Part shown: piece after piece, positions 20,901 to 33,950 of the stretch
Layout of the letters: each line of letters starts with the position of its first letter
Numbering within the stretch: position 1 is the stretch's first letter
Source of the DNA: Lonicera japonica
Taxonomy: Eukaryota > Streptophyta > Magnoliopsida > Dipsacales > Caprifoliaceae
Assembly (NCBI GenBank): GCA_021464415.1
Contig: CM038465.1
Span: 18,507,839 to 18,571,838, forward strand
Reading direction: 5' to 3'
DNA length: 64,000 nucleotides
Notes under the pieces: generated by a model
What the model was told of the DNA's origin: nothing
The model's database searches: none
The model's input: the letters and a program-made list of their open reading frames with translations, nothing else
Program-made: the position numbers and the translations under genes

Positions 20901-23900
20901 AGTTTTCATATAAAACACGTTCTGCAAAAAGTGCATGATTTTGAGGAATTAATCGGAAACTTATAGAATTATTTGTAAAAATATGATTCATTATTGTTAG
21001 TATTTAATCATTAATTTTGATACTAATTATCATCATTATATTCAAATACTTAAATCATTAATTTATAAGTAATATTAAAGTTATATTAATATGACTTTTA
21101 TTTTATTTTTCCTATAATGTACTTGTAGTTATAGTTTTAAATCTAAATATTTATGCTAATATGAATTATAGAAAATATGTATTTATTAATTTTGTTACTA
21201 CATATGGAAAAGAATCAAATTAAAACTTTTGAAAAAAATTGAGTTGTGTTTGTATATCTAATAATATTTTTTTTAACTTATTATTAATATCACATTTTTA
21301 ATATATTAAGGATTTATTTTATCATATTAATGATTTTTTATGAACTCTAAGAAAATCATGATCATTTTATTTTAAATCTCGGTTAATATATCATTGTTCT
21401 AATTTGTTGTCAAACAAACACCTATGTGAAATTCAATTTATTTTCTTTCATTTACTCTATGAAGCACGAACACGATACGAGAATGGCGTTTCAACACGAT
21501 ACGTGGTTTGCAAATTTTCCAAAATGTAAGATATGACACATGGGGATATTTTCTTAATTATATATATATATATATATAGGTCCAAACACAAACAAATCGC
21601 TCCTTTCATGGCAACCACGTTTTATTAATATAACTAACACAATAGGAATATTGTGTCGTTTTCCGTTTTTCTTCAAAGGTGATCCATCGATTGGCATACT
21701 TTTCTTCGAAAGATGAATAAACTATTTCTATCCATTCACGCTCAAATGTAACCCATTCATCATTAGTCTGAAATGACTTTTTACAATGCGTTGTAACATT
21801 CTTTGCTATGTGCCAAATGAATAACAAGTGAAATGCATTGGGAAAGACTTTACTAATAGCACCTATTAGAGCGAGCTCTCTATCTATCACAAAAACAGTT
21901 GTTAGTTGAGACGAATCAAAAACATCCTTTAACCCATAAAGGGCCCATATGCAGTTCTCTTCTAGCTCATCTGTCAAAAATCCAAACCTGACGCAAAATG
22001 TTTTGTTTATAGACGTAACGCCAACAATCTGAAGTAGTGGTCGCTTAAACCAATTGGTTTTCTATGTACAATCTAGTAATATGACTGAGGGGAAACACTT
22101 TGCAAGCTTTACAGACTCTGGATTTGCCCAAAAGAGATCAAGCACCTCATCAATCCTAGGATCCCGATGATTCCATTCAAGATAATTAGTTTCATTCAAT
22201 AACTTCATAACTTGTTGCTTTGAAGACCTCCCTTCTATTTAGACACTTCTAATTTTTTTCTACGCATTGTTAATCATGGAAATAGTGGACTTGTTCTCCT
22301 TATTTCGTAGATTTGGAGTTGTAAGAACATCTTTTGGTTTTACAACCTTTTTTGTTAATTCTTCAACAATTTGTTGTTCTTCACCTTTTAGTCTAAGTGG
22401 GTAGTTGAGTAAACCGTTGATCACCATCACCTTCCACTTTTAATCTTCACACATTGTTCCTCTCAAAAGGACAATTGCACTTTCTTGAACCTGACAATCG
22501 TTTGTATTTCCTTATATCTTCCTTTACTACATTATCTCTAAATATAATATTTTTCTTTTGGTGACTACGAAAGACACTGCTCGTCTCACAACCTAGTAGA
22601 ACTCTAGGCTTTTGTCTTGCATCAAATTTTGCAATGACGAGAATTGTGTTCAAACAATGGCAACATTTTGAACCCAAAGAATAAGTTCCACCCGTGAATC
22701 AAATATATGCATAGAAAGAGGAAAAAAGAAAGAAAGAAGGCAATTGTAATTTACAAAAAATTAGCTTTAATTAACAAGAAACTTTAAGTCTAAAATATAT
22801 TCGCCTTATCTGTTACGAAATGTGTTGTTAAATAGACACTAATATGTTGTTCGATTGCTTTTGATGGTGGTGTCAAATAATTTTCAACATCTTTGATTGT
22901 TAAATTGCATGTGGACAACTCCTCATTGCTATTGTTTGTACACATGATTATTTCCTAAAAATCCATATTCAAAAAGAAGAAACATAATTATTATTGTAAA
23001 GTAACAACTTCTTATGCAATATTTGATTAGATAAAAAAAAACCCCCAACTATTTTGATAAATAAATGTATATGTCTGAATTCGTATGCATGGGTCCCTTT
23101 CTCTCACACACTCACTTAGGCATCTAGTAATAAGTAGCAAGTATGGAATTAAGGACAGGTAGTGGTTGGACTCCAAATTGGTGGTGAAAGGCTCCTGTGA
23201 TTCTTGTGGAAAGCTATCTCACAAGCATGCGGTTATCTCCCTAGTAAGACTAAACTTGGAAGTCTTGGGTGGGTAATGCACCTCTTATCAAGGGTGGAGC
23301 CCAAGGGGAGCAACTATAGCACTACAAAAAATTTAGTAAAATAACATGACTACACTACACCTAACAAGTCTTCGGCCAACCCGGAAATTACAGGGGTAAA
23401 GTTAATACTACCGCTCTCTTTTTCAAAATTAAGGAGGTCAAAGTAAGTAATATATGTATGGTTTTTTTTATTATTATTATTTAGAGATAAATAACACTAA
23501 AACTCTTTCATTGAAGCAAAGGTTGTTGGAATTTGGATTTTTTCCTTTTCTTACAAGTTAGGTCTTCAGATGGACATGACATATCAGGAAATAGATGAGC
23601 TTCACCTATTATACCAAAGGATAGGATAGATAAAAAATGTCTTGAATGCAGGAACCTATTGAGATGCTATCATGTGCTTCTTTGTTTGCTTTTCTTTTAA
23701 ATTCAATTTCCTTTCAGATTTTGACCAACATAAATGCACTGGGAAATGAGGAATTTCTTCAAATGTCCAATATTTAGTAAGGTTAATATTTAAAAGGAAG
23801 CTTAACACTTGTGATGGAATTTAATTAATAAGGCCCTTCATGCATGTACTTTTCTCCATCTCGGTGTATAAAACAGTTGAGTCTATAGATCACATCTTTC

Positions 23901-26900
23901 TAGCTACGTTGCAAATTTGCATCTTAAATTGGGCATCAAATATTTCTGGTTTTGGAATTTCTGAGTAGGTTAATTTTGTGAATAAGTGAAAAGTGAGAAC
24001 ATTGGAGGTCTGTTTCACCAACTAGAACTATCTCAATATTTTGGATTTGTTGCCCCTTTCTGTTTGAATTAATTCTAATCTACAAAAAGAAATGAAAGAA
24101 AACATGCACGCAGTTTCAAAGATTCAAATTCCAAGCACTTAATTTCTTACTATGCAAATCTTTCTTTCTGCATAGGAACAAAGAAAAAAGGGGGAATGGG
24201 AAAAGTATTTTATAATGTTTGGCATTTAGCTACTTCAAGTCTACATGCATGTATTTAGCTTTTGGCATGTGTAAAGGGGTACTTTGGAAATAGAGTACAT
24301 ATATCTTCCCCACAACTATTTTAAGTATAGGGTGAAAAATCACATTGCATAGAAGAAGTTGGCAAAAAAAATAAAAAATGACAGTACATACAAGGGGTTA
24401 TTTCAAAATCAAGCTTAATTTGTTAGATTAATTAGGTATTGAAGTTAGATGCATGTAAACCCTTTGATTTAGAATGGCATGCAAGAAAAATAAAGACAAT
24501 AATGAAATTATTATTATTATTATTATTTAGAAAAGAGAAAATATATTTTAGTAAAAAAGTTTTAAGTATTGAAATTTAAGTCCAAAAATAACTTTATATG
24601 ATTTGGACATTATTTCCCTACGTTCACAAATGCATGTCTGCCTAGTTTGGGTATGTAAGGGGATCATAATTGTGTAACTAGTCCAAGCTAATTAACATTA
24701 TTGTCATCAATGCATCTAATTGAGGGTGCTTGGGGGGCCTTCCAATCTATATCATATTGGCCTGTAAAACAATACAAGTAAAAGATACACCAATGCATAA
24801 CCAAGCGAATACACTTAAGTTGGTTGGGGCAATTGGTCAAACACCTTTTGAATTTAAAGAGATAAAAGAAAATAAAATGCATAACACTATGAATATATAC
24901 AAGACAACACACACACATGTAAAGGAATGAAGAAGAATATCTTACCTTACCTTGAAGTCATGTTGACTTGATGTTGACGACAAAGAGACGCAAAATGAAG
25001 CAAAAAGATGACAAAAAAGAGATGCAACGATGAAACAAAGAAAAAATTCGTGGGTTTAATTATCAACTAAGGTGCCTTCGAAACAGATGTAATAACTATA
25101 TAAATTACCCTTTTTTATAAAAAGGGTGTTTAAATTGAAACATCAGGGTGCTTTTACTAGCACCCTAATCCTAATACTTAACATGATCATTATCACCATT
25201 CACCACACAATTAAAGCATAAAGCATACATGGACAAAATTGTTTTGTAGAGTAGTAAGAGAAAAAAAAAAGAGGGGAACATAGAGATAACAATCATAATC
25301 TACTCAATATAACTAAGTCAATTCAACATCAACCGTTTCAACATCTTTAACTACATCTCCAAATATATAGAGATAACAATCATAATATATTCAATAGACT
25401 AAGTTTCTTTATATTTAAAGTCTCAATTTTTTGAGTTATTTTACTTTGACCCATTTTTAAGTTTTAAAATTTATAAAAAATAAAACCCCTCTAGCGTATT
25501 GGATTAACGTGTCAGGATTAAAAATAAAAATTAAAATAAAAATTAAACCTTTTACTCTCTGATTCGCATATCGGCCATGTATCGCATATCAGACGCATAT
25601 TGGGTAGGATTCGTTGCCTCCGGGAGAGTATTCGTGCTTCATAGACTTTGCCTCACTTTTCTCGAAATCACTTTCTTGTACAACTTTTCTCACAATTAAA
25701 TGGACACTTAGGCTCTCTTTGATAACAAGATGAAAAATATTAAGAATAACAATATATTCTGGTGAGAAGTTGGAACATAAAGGAGAATGGAAGACAAATA
25801 CTAAAAAACATGGCATGAGATGGAGAGCAACTCACCACATCCCTTAACTTATTTCCATCTTGTCACCCAAATTAATTGTTTTTCTCATCATTTTATTTGT
25901 TTATCGTTACATATTTTTATGTTATTTGGTATTAAATCACTTTAGTTTTGTGATTTCCTTAAGTTATGATTGAGTTACTATCACCCTTGTTTTGTGTGTA
26001 GCTAAATAAAAATCATATATGGCTCTTAATTATTATTGAGCATGAATTACAAAATTCCTCTAAACTCAAATTACGTTAAATATGTATGATTCTAAAACTT
26101 GGGATTTACTTACCTGACATCTTAACACGAAGGGGTTGAATAATATATATTTTGTCCGCATCAAGCTAATATATATAGGTTTTTTTATAGTTTGTTTAGT
26201 TACCATTTTTATTGATGGCTGACATGTCCTTTCTAATCTACAGGCACGAAGCAAAATGTATCGATATTATTGTTAAGGAGATTCGGAGTAAACTGCCACA
26301 CACAATTTCAAGCGTAGATGAGCCCCTGGTCGGAATGAAGTATCGTACAAAAGAGGTAACTTCTTTGTTGGATGCAGAGTCAAATGCTGTTCGCACTATT
26401 GGCATATGGGGATTGGGTGGAATAGGTAAAACAACTTTAGCAAGAGCCGTTTTCGATAAAATCTCATATCAGTTTGAAGTTGCCTGTTTTCTTCATAATG
26501 TTGGAGAAGTTTCAAGGAAGGATGGTCTTAAATGTTTGCAGGAGCAACTTCTTTCCAAAACCCTAATGGTAGATGACTTGCAAATAATGAATGTTTATGA
26601 TGGAATAAATATAAGCAAAAGCCTGCGCTTTAAATGTGTTCTTCTTGTTCTTGATGATGTTGATCATTTAGAACAATTAGAAGTTTTAGCTGGAACGCAT
26701 TGCTTGTTTGGTCCCTGGAGTAGAATTATCATAACAACAAGGGATAGACATTTGCTCGTTGCACATGGAGTGGATGAAACATATGAGGTGAGATTATTAC
26801 ATGATGATGAAGCTATTCAGCTATTCAATTGGAAGGCCTTTAAGGGTATTCGTCCTACAGAGGATTTCGTGCGCCTCTCAGATCAAGTTATTCACTTTGC

Positions 26901-29900
26901 TGGTGGCCTTCCTTTAGCTCTTAAAGTATTGGGTTCCACACTATGTGGCGAAAACTTTGCTTTTTGGAAAGATTTATTGGAAAAACTAAGCAAAGAAGGC
27001 CCGGATGGCGATATTCTTAAAAAGCTTAAAATAAGTTTTGATGGTTTAGAAAAAACAGTGCAGGAAACCTTCCTAGATATTGCATGTTTCTTCGAAGGAC
27101 AGGAGAAAGAACGTGTATCAAGAATACTTGACAGTTGCGATTTTTATCCAGATTATTCTATACCTATTCTCGTTCATAGATCGTTGATATACGTTTCGGA
27201 AGAAAATAAACTTTGCATGCACCAATTGATACGAGAAATGGGTCGGCATATTGATCGCGAGAAGCCTAGAAGGTTGTGGCTTACCGATGACGTCGTACGT
27301 GTATTAAAAAGCAGCATGGTGAGAAGTTCTTCAAACTACAAGCTTCCACCTTCCATTTGAATTGTAAAGAAGTTATGTATATTTATAATGCATGTCTTTA
27401 TTTAATTTGCTACAAATTATATATACTCTATTTGTTGGTTGTTAGGGTACAAAAAACATTGAAGGCATATTACTGCATCCTCAACGTGAACGAAAACTCA
27501 TAGATATTACGACCGAAGCATTTAAAGAGATGCACAAACTAAGGCTATTGGAACTTCGTAACGTTTGGACTCCTCGAGTTCCTGAATATCTTCCGAGTGC
27601 GCTACGGTGGCTTATTTGGGAAGAATTTCCTTCAAATTCTCTGCCACCAAGGTTTGAAGCGGACAATCTTGTTGGACTTCAAATGTATCGCAGCAGCATA
27701 GAACGTCCTTGGAGAGGGGAAAAGGTAAAGTTTAAAGATAGAAAAATTTCAACCTTACAAGTGGCTAAGAATTAAACTAGATACAATTTAATTCATTGAT
27801 TATTTTCAGTATGTAACAATAAGAAACTCTAGCATGAATTTTGCTATGCTGATTATATTATGAAAAAGAAAGTGGACTCCAAATTTGGGACATTTTAAAA
27901 AAGGACTAGTGGATTTTTAAATTCAGGGCAATGGATTACTTGTCAAGAAAATAACAAAAGATAAAGAAAAAAGGTATTAACAACTTGGGCTAGCCAATTA
28001 GATCGGCAACTATGATCAGTAAAATGCAAGAGACTTACTATTTATTATTTTCACTCAACTACTTTTTAATCAAATGCACATGACCTATGGTTATTAATCA
28101 AATTCAACAGTAGATTTTCCTTTGTTGTTCCTGACAGATGATGGAGAAGTTGAAGTATGTCGACCTTTCTCATTCTCAAAAGCTAATCAAGACTCCAGAT
28201 TTTACATGGACCCCAAATCTTGAGCAACTGATTCTTCGAGAGTGTAAAAGTTTGGTGGAGGTTCACAGGTCCGTTGGATTTCTCAAAAGGCTTGCATGCT
28301 TAGATTTATATGGCTGTAGTAATCTTAAAAGCCTTCCAAATAGTATCCACTCGGAATCTCTTCAGACTTTCATGCTGAGTGACTGCCACAAAATTAAAAA
28401 GTTCCCCGAGATCTCTGTGATTATGGAACATTTATCAATGCTTCATTTGGAAGAAACTGCTATAAGAGAGCTGCCCTTGTCAATTGAACACCTCCACAAC
28501 CTTGTTTCGATAAGTTTAACCAACTGCAAAAATCTAGCCAATCTTCCAAGTACCTTTTGTAAGTTGAAACGTTTGACAAAACTTGCTATCTATAATTGCT
28601 TAAAATTTGACAAATTACCAGAGGATCTAGGATACTTGGAATCATTAGAAGAGCTTCATCTACTTACAACTGCAATTAAAGAGATACCCCCATCAATCGA
28701 ACACCTCAGCAGGCTTGTTTCACTATGGCTGAAAGGCAAGAATATTCGTAGTCTTCCGAGTGGCATTTGTAAGTTGAAACGTTTGGAATATCTCTTACTG
28801 TCCGGGTGCTCAGAACTTGAAACATTACCTGAGGAGCTTGGGAGTTTGGGATGTCTAGAGCAACTTTGTTTGGATGGAACTGCTATTACACAACCACCAC
28901 TTTCCATTAGAGGTTTGAATAATCTCCGGACCTTATCCTTCCACAAGAGCCCTCAATCAAGTACATCACCTTTTCAGTTTTTGTTTCCCGTGAAGAGAAA
29001 ATGGCAAGAAGACTCCACGAGGAGTTTGGTGTTGCTTTCTGTATCAGATTTACATTCGCTACACTATCTAGATCTCAGCCATTGCAATCTGTTTGATGGA
29101 GCGTTCCCCAGTGATCTTGAGTCGATGTGCTCTTTGGGAACATTATATCTCAATGGAAATTATTTTACCAATATACCAAGCCTCGGTCAACTTTCTCAAC
29201 TTTCATACGTTTACTTGGATGATTGCAAAATGCTTGATGCACTCCCGAAGCTTCCATCAAGTATAGAAAAATTGAGTGCAAATGATTGTCCGTCATTGAG
29301 ACTCTTTGCGGATCAGTTTACTAACACTAACAAAGTGTGCAGTGTCTCATTCAGAAATTGCTTGCAACTGCTCAAGGAGGCGGCCAATGGAGAGAGTAAG
29401 ATTATAGCTAGTACATTGTGGCAGCATATGATTCAGGTTCTCTATTTCCACATACACGTATAATTTTATTTCTTTTAGGTGTCAGTGTACACATAAAGTA
29501 ATTAAGTACTGATTACTGACTGAACGTCCTGCTTGATTATCTTGGTACAGGGAAGTCAGGTTGAGTCGACTGTGCTAAGCATTGTACTTCCAGGAAGAGA
29601 TATTCCAGAGTGGTTTTGCAAGCAGACTACGGGGACTTCAATTTCATTGAAGCTTCCTTCAAATTGGTCTCATGATAATTTTGAGGGATATGGGTTTTGT
29701 GTAGCTTTGGACCCAACATACAAAGCGTTTACTGGCAGACGAAAAAATGTCGCAGGTGTTTGTGTGGAAATCACTGTCAAAACCTGTAGTAACTGTGAAT
29801 ATTGTCTCCCTGTAATTCCAGACTTTACAATAGGGGAAAAGGAAAATATTAGCAAGGAGCATGTATGTCTAATCTATGAACCTTTTGTCTTTCGGCATCA

Positions 29901-30057
29901 TTCCAGGGACCGGAATGATTGGTGTGAACTTGAGTTTTCTATTAAATATTCAAGCCCAAATGCTGCTGTGGTGACAAAATGGGGAGTGGGTCTAGTTCCC
30001 AAGTCCCGAGGAGTATATATCGAACCATGTGATGATGACGATGACAATGTGGTGTGA
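18000..30057 (+). CDS. TIR-NB-LRR immune receptor (TNL), five exons, 1,236 aa
   Basis: Exons: 18000-18550, 26244-27318, 27446-27724, 28138-29436 and 29551-30057. All four introns are GT-AG and the joined frame is open (3,711 nt). Predicted to be an intracellular receptor that senses pathogen effectors, oligomerises and cleaves NAD+ through its TIR domains. TIR, about 32-180: YDVFLSFRGEDTR and SSWCLDEL, with the likely catalytic Glu at 107. NB-ARC, about 205-515: P-loop GLGGIGKT 240-247, kinase-2 LLVLDDV 317-323, RNBS-B RIIITTRD 344-351, GLPLAL 405-410, and MHQ (not the usual MHD) at 509-511. About a dozen LRRs fill exons 3-4. The C-JID begins with VLPGRDIPEW near 1080, and the tail is acidic. 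The start codon has A at -3 and G at +4. Length and exon order are typical of TNLs. The ligand and gene name are not recognisable. Confidence 0.93.
18551..26243 (+). other. TNL intron 1, 7,693 bp, TE-laden
   Basis: The donor GTAAGT follows GGTAATGG at the end of the TIR exon, and the acceptor CTACAG precedes GCACGAAG. TNL first introns are usually a few hundred bases, so this one has been inflated. It holds an antisense MULE transposase relic (21579-22945), AT microsatellites (20741-20761, 21560-21578) and MITE-like fragments (near 25705). Otherwise it is AT-rich DNA with no credible exon. If the intron is retained, the frame ends at the TAA overlapping the donor, giving a TIR-only product of 184 aa. 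Confidence 0.8.
21579..22945 (-). pseudogene. MULE transposase relic (FAR1/MuDR type) in TNL intron 1
   Basis: Antisense to the TNL gene. Frames read in order: an N-terminal acidic part starting MCTNN at about 22945; RPKVLLGCE-like and SRKCNCPF (the FAR1-type zinc-binding region, about 22440-22630); KPKDVL; a block ending WNHRDPRIDEVLDLFW; LLDCT.KTNWFKRPLLQIVGVTS; then 21977-21606 with DRELALIGAISKVFPN and a WHIAKNV motif typical of the MULE transposase domain, ending TWLP. Several in-frame stops occur, including one after TWLP and one in the DCTYKTN-type motif. Homology ends at an AT microsatellite near 21578. Terminal inverted repeats were not found. It cannot encode an active transposase. 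Confidence 0.8.
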
Positions 30058-30640
30058 TGGTTCAATATATATACAAGTAGCAGATTCATGTCAGGTTAGT
30101 TATCATTTGATTCATCAACATAATTCTTCTTCTTCTTCTTCTAGCTTCCTCCTCCGCGGAATTCATGATCACAATTTTTAATTTTCCTCCACTTCAATTT
30201 TTTTTCTTTGAGAGCAGCTGCACTTCATTTCTTATCAAAAGTGCATATATATATATATAAGTTGAATTGTATAAGAGAAAAAAAATAAAGAGAAAAGAGC
30301 CCTTCAAAAAAATAAAAATAAATTAAAGAGAAAAGAGGCAATATGAGAGTTGTGTTGATAATTGTGTGATTACAAAGACTCTCAAATAAGTAAATCCTAA
30401 GATAACAATAAAAGAAAGAAAAGTAAAGGAAATAAATAATTAAAGAAAAACTCGATAAATAAAATACCCTATACATGGTATGTTTCGACCAAGACAAAAT
30501 AAATAATACCATAAATAAAATATACTTCCCAAATAATATAATATTTCTTTGGCTGAATAAAGTACCGTATCCATTTTATTTTATTTTTTTGGTTTTCGTT
30601 TTGTCTAGCATGATTTTCTTGGGCCATATTTATCAAGTGG
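30058..30640 (+). other. TNL 3' flank, duplicated at 2116-3575
   Basis: The sequence after the stop is shared with the relic at the left of the window. It carries an AT repeat, a TTC microsatellite (30126-30142) and several AATAAA-type candidate polyadenylation signals, for example 30284-30289. Which one is used cannot be told from sequence. Confidence 0.5.
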
Positions 30641-33079
30641 ACAAATTGAGTAGGAGAGGAATGAGTGGTGCGTACATGAACCAGCTGTTTGAATTTTGTC
30701 CATTTAGAATATAAGGTGTGCCTAACAATGGCTAAAATTATATATATATATATATAGTGTCTAAGATACGTAAATGCATTTAGTTATAGTTAGGGGTATT
30801 GTGGCAAACTCAAAAACTGAACCGTACCGATTCGAATCGATCTGCTAAAAATCGAACTAAAACTGAATATGTTTCAAATTTAGGGTGTGCCAGTGTAAAC
30901 TGAACTAAAATGAACCGAATCAGTGCATATATGCTCAAAAATAATATTACTTCAGTATCTAAAATTTATTTACATATTCTAGTATGAACTTTTTGATCTA
31001 TTATGAATATTGAAGTCACATTATAAATGTAAGAATTAATATTTTTTCTGTCCAAAATAAATAAGAGTAAGTTAATATTTTTTTGAGCAAACTTTTTAAA
31101 AAAAATATATGATAAGTGGATAAAACCGAACCAAAAATTTTGGTTCAAGTCAGGGTTTAGAAGATTTGGAAACAAAAACCAAACTTTCAAATTTGATTTG
31201 AGTTTGGCTCTCCTAATTTTTACTTGACCTAAACAGAAAACATGCCTAAGAAGTTTACTAAGGTGGTGAAGAGCCAAACAACTTAAAGGAGGTTTAATGT
31301 AATTTATCATAATTTATACTCTTCCTCCAATAGTGTTATTATTATCATTAGTAGCATCATTTGCACCGTTTATATTCCATTTGCCTAAATGTAACAGAGT
31401 CACTGATGTATTAAGTCAAATTCTTCAAAATGACATATAAGTCACATAGTATGTTTTGACTTTCCATTGAATTTATTTCTTTAAGTGGTGAGGATGAATT
31501 TTTTTTTCTCTCAGAAAGTAAATAAGGGTGCCAAGAAAAAGGGTGGTCCCAATGAAGCCAACCAGAAGCATTAAGTCTAGTCTGCCACTTGAAGGCGTTT
31601 AAGGAAGAAGAAAGGAAAGTGAATCAAATTCTAATATGCCAAAAGGATAATTATGGGAGTTGACCTTGGACATATCTCTACCTTATTTGTATTTGTTTTA
31701 TAATCCCATACACCATGTTTAACCTTGTAAACCCTAATCCTATACACTATAGGAGAGAGGTACACCAATTCGAATATTTCAGACACCAAATTTTCGTTTA
31801 TTGGGTGGGGGGAATCATCCTTAAACAAAAATACATATCTTGTGTGCGAGTGAGTCTGTTTCATTTCTCATTGTCAATATGCACTATACTCTAGCACATT
31901 CATTCATCATTTTGTGCAACTGATCCACGAATTTGTTGACCGCATTATAAAGAAGGATGAGGTCATCTATTAAAATAAGCATAAAATGGCGACCATGACT
32001 CAACTTATTATTGAACTTCTCATAAAAAACAATTGGTTTACTATCCTTTTTTTATGTTGTTATGAGACGGAGTCTAAGTAATAGAAACAGATGTAGCATT
32101 ACAATTTTTTTGTAATTTAGTCTTTTGCTACTGCAGTATATAATTAGTTACGCTATTAGAATTATGGAAGTGCTGTCATTTCTTCACGATTAAAACCTTA
32201 AAATTAGTTTCAAAATACCCCTCTTATACATAATATGGAAATTTGGAGAAAGTAATCCTTTAGTCACTCAAAGGCAAAATATGGCATTAACATTCAAGAT
32301 GCAACTCCTTAAAATAAGCAGAGCACTTTCTAGACTTGTGTTTTTCCTTAAATTTCATAAAGTACAAATTGCTTTAGTATATTGATAAATTGTAAAGGCT
32401 TCAATTTAAATATTAATTTATGTAACCCGTTCTTTATCCAAGAAGTGTTATATAATTAGAATCTTTACTGTCCTTTAACCTTACAAAAGGGTGGTGTTAT
32501 TTTCACCCCCACTCAATTAATCACTTCTACCCAATTAATTATGCATTCGCATTAACAACTATTCTTCTTAAAATTGAAAAGTGATAACACAAAATTCGTT
32601 ATATAGTTTTTTTTTGGGTTTATATATCTTGCGTGGGTATAACTCCAAATGCACTATAAGTTAGAACCAAGTCCCTGGGCAGTTTGCGCATTTGGAGGAG
32701 ATAAGATTAGTTTAGGGCTTGGGGTCCTTCGGGAACCTAAGGTCTAGGCCTAGAACACTACAGGGTATAAGCTTGGAGCTTTATACTAAAGATATGATAT
32801 TTTTGACCCTTGTTTATTATTATTGTTATTGTTATTGTTGATATCATATCTCTGGTTGTTATAATCTACTTACTGTGTTGATATTGTTGTTGACCTATGA
32901 GATTGTTGGCGCACTAGGGTACTATCTCTTGAGGCATAAGGTCAGATTACATAATATGCATAAAGAACTAACAATTGAAGTGGCAAGACTGAACAAGAGA
33001 GTATAGACTTAATCATTACTAAGATGATGTATAAATTTTGATCCCATAGTGTACTTAATGATAAAGTGGTTATTAATAA
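30641..33079. other. Intergenic stretch with MITE-like fragment
   Basis: No gene seen. 30735-30756 is an AT repeat. 31950-32095 resembles the right half of a small MITE, ending TTGTTATGAGACGGAGTCTAA, like the element at 58263-58577. The remainder is AT-rich. Confidence 0.4.
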
Positions 33080-33950
33080 TAAGATGGTCTAGGATTGATG
33101 ACCAATAACTTGAGAAGCTAATAAGTTTCCTATAAGTGAACCTTAGAGGTGGTTGACGATTCGCTAGTAACATTGCCTAATTTAAGGAACAATAGATTGG
33201 TATGACGAACCTTAGGAAAGCTATAGCTTTTGTATAAGCTATCTATTGGTGGGTTGCCCACCGTAGAAGGTTGTGTATATGTTGTCAAATTCACCCACAT
33301 CGGTTGACTATGATGCGTTGAGGTAGTTTGGTTATTAGAAATGGCATCCTCACAGGTAAGTTGATAATGCTACTTGAGATGCATTGCACTACTTTCATTA
33401 TTAAAGGTATAGACTATATTTTAGTATAATTAACGCACATGTTTGGTGAAATGTGTATTTTTAATAAAACTTATATTAGTTTCCACTAAGTTCGGTTTTG
33501 GCTCACACTTATTTTCTAACATTCTTGCAGGTTAGGTATCGTGGGTGGAGCATGATCCATCATCTTAAAAGGCTATGATCATTTTGTAGTCCTTTAAGCT
33601 AAGGATTGACTTGTATAATTATGGTGCGCTCATGAAGTCTTATATATTAAAAATAGAATGATAATATTGTATTTTTAGCATACTTGTGCAAATTTCTTTA
33701 AGATGTGCAATGTCTTATACGCTAGTTGAATGTGGAGGATAATTTATAATATACTGTTTATTATTCATAGCTTGAAAGGTTGATTTTTACGAACTCTAAA
33801 TGCAAAATTTTTTAAAATGAGCCTTATAAGATGATTTGTTTTCAAGAATGTTTTAGTTTAACGTACATTATACCCGCTGTTTGCATACGGTACTGTGATT
33901 AACTAGGTTTCGGATGTCTAAATCTTTTAATGATATTCAAGGGCGTCACA
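33080..33950 (+). mobile_element. Gypsy LTR P1 (3' part, plus orientation)
   Basis: It ends GGGCGTCACA like the LTR at 58250. The block around 33480-33600 (CACTAAGTTCGG, GGCTCACAC, then TTGCAGGTTAGG and TAGTCCTTTAAGC) matches the inverted LTRs at 34440-34570 and 52810-52950. The left boundary is uncertain and may reach about 32640. No internal region or second LTR was recognised, so it is a fragment. Confidence 0.55.

Noticed and set aside
25129..25172. Short hairpin AGGGTGCTTTTACTAGCACCCT as a terminator or small RNA
   Set aside because: Isolated short inverted repeat inside an intron with no supporting context; such hairpins arise often in AT-rich DNA.
28656..28946. 96-codon minus-strand ORF in the LRR exon
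   Set aside because: Mirror of the repetitive LRR coding sequence, not an independent gene.
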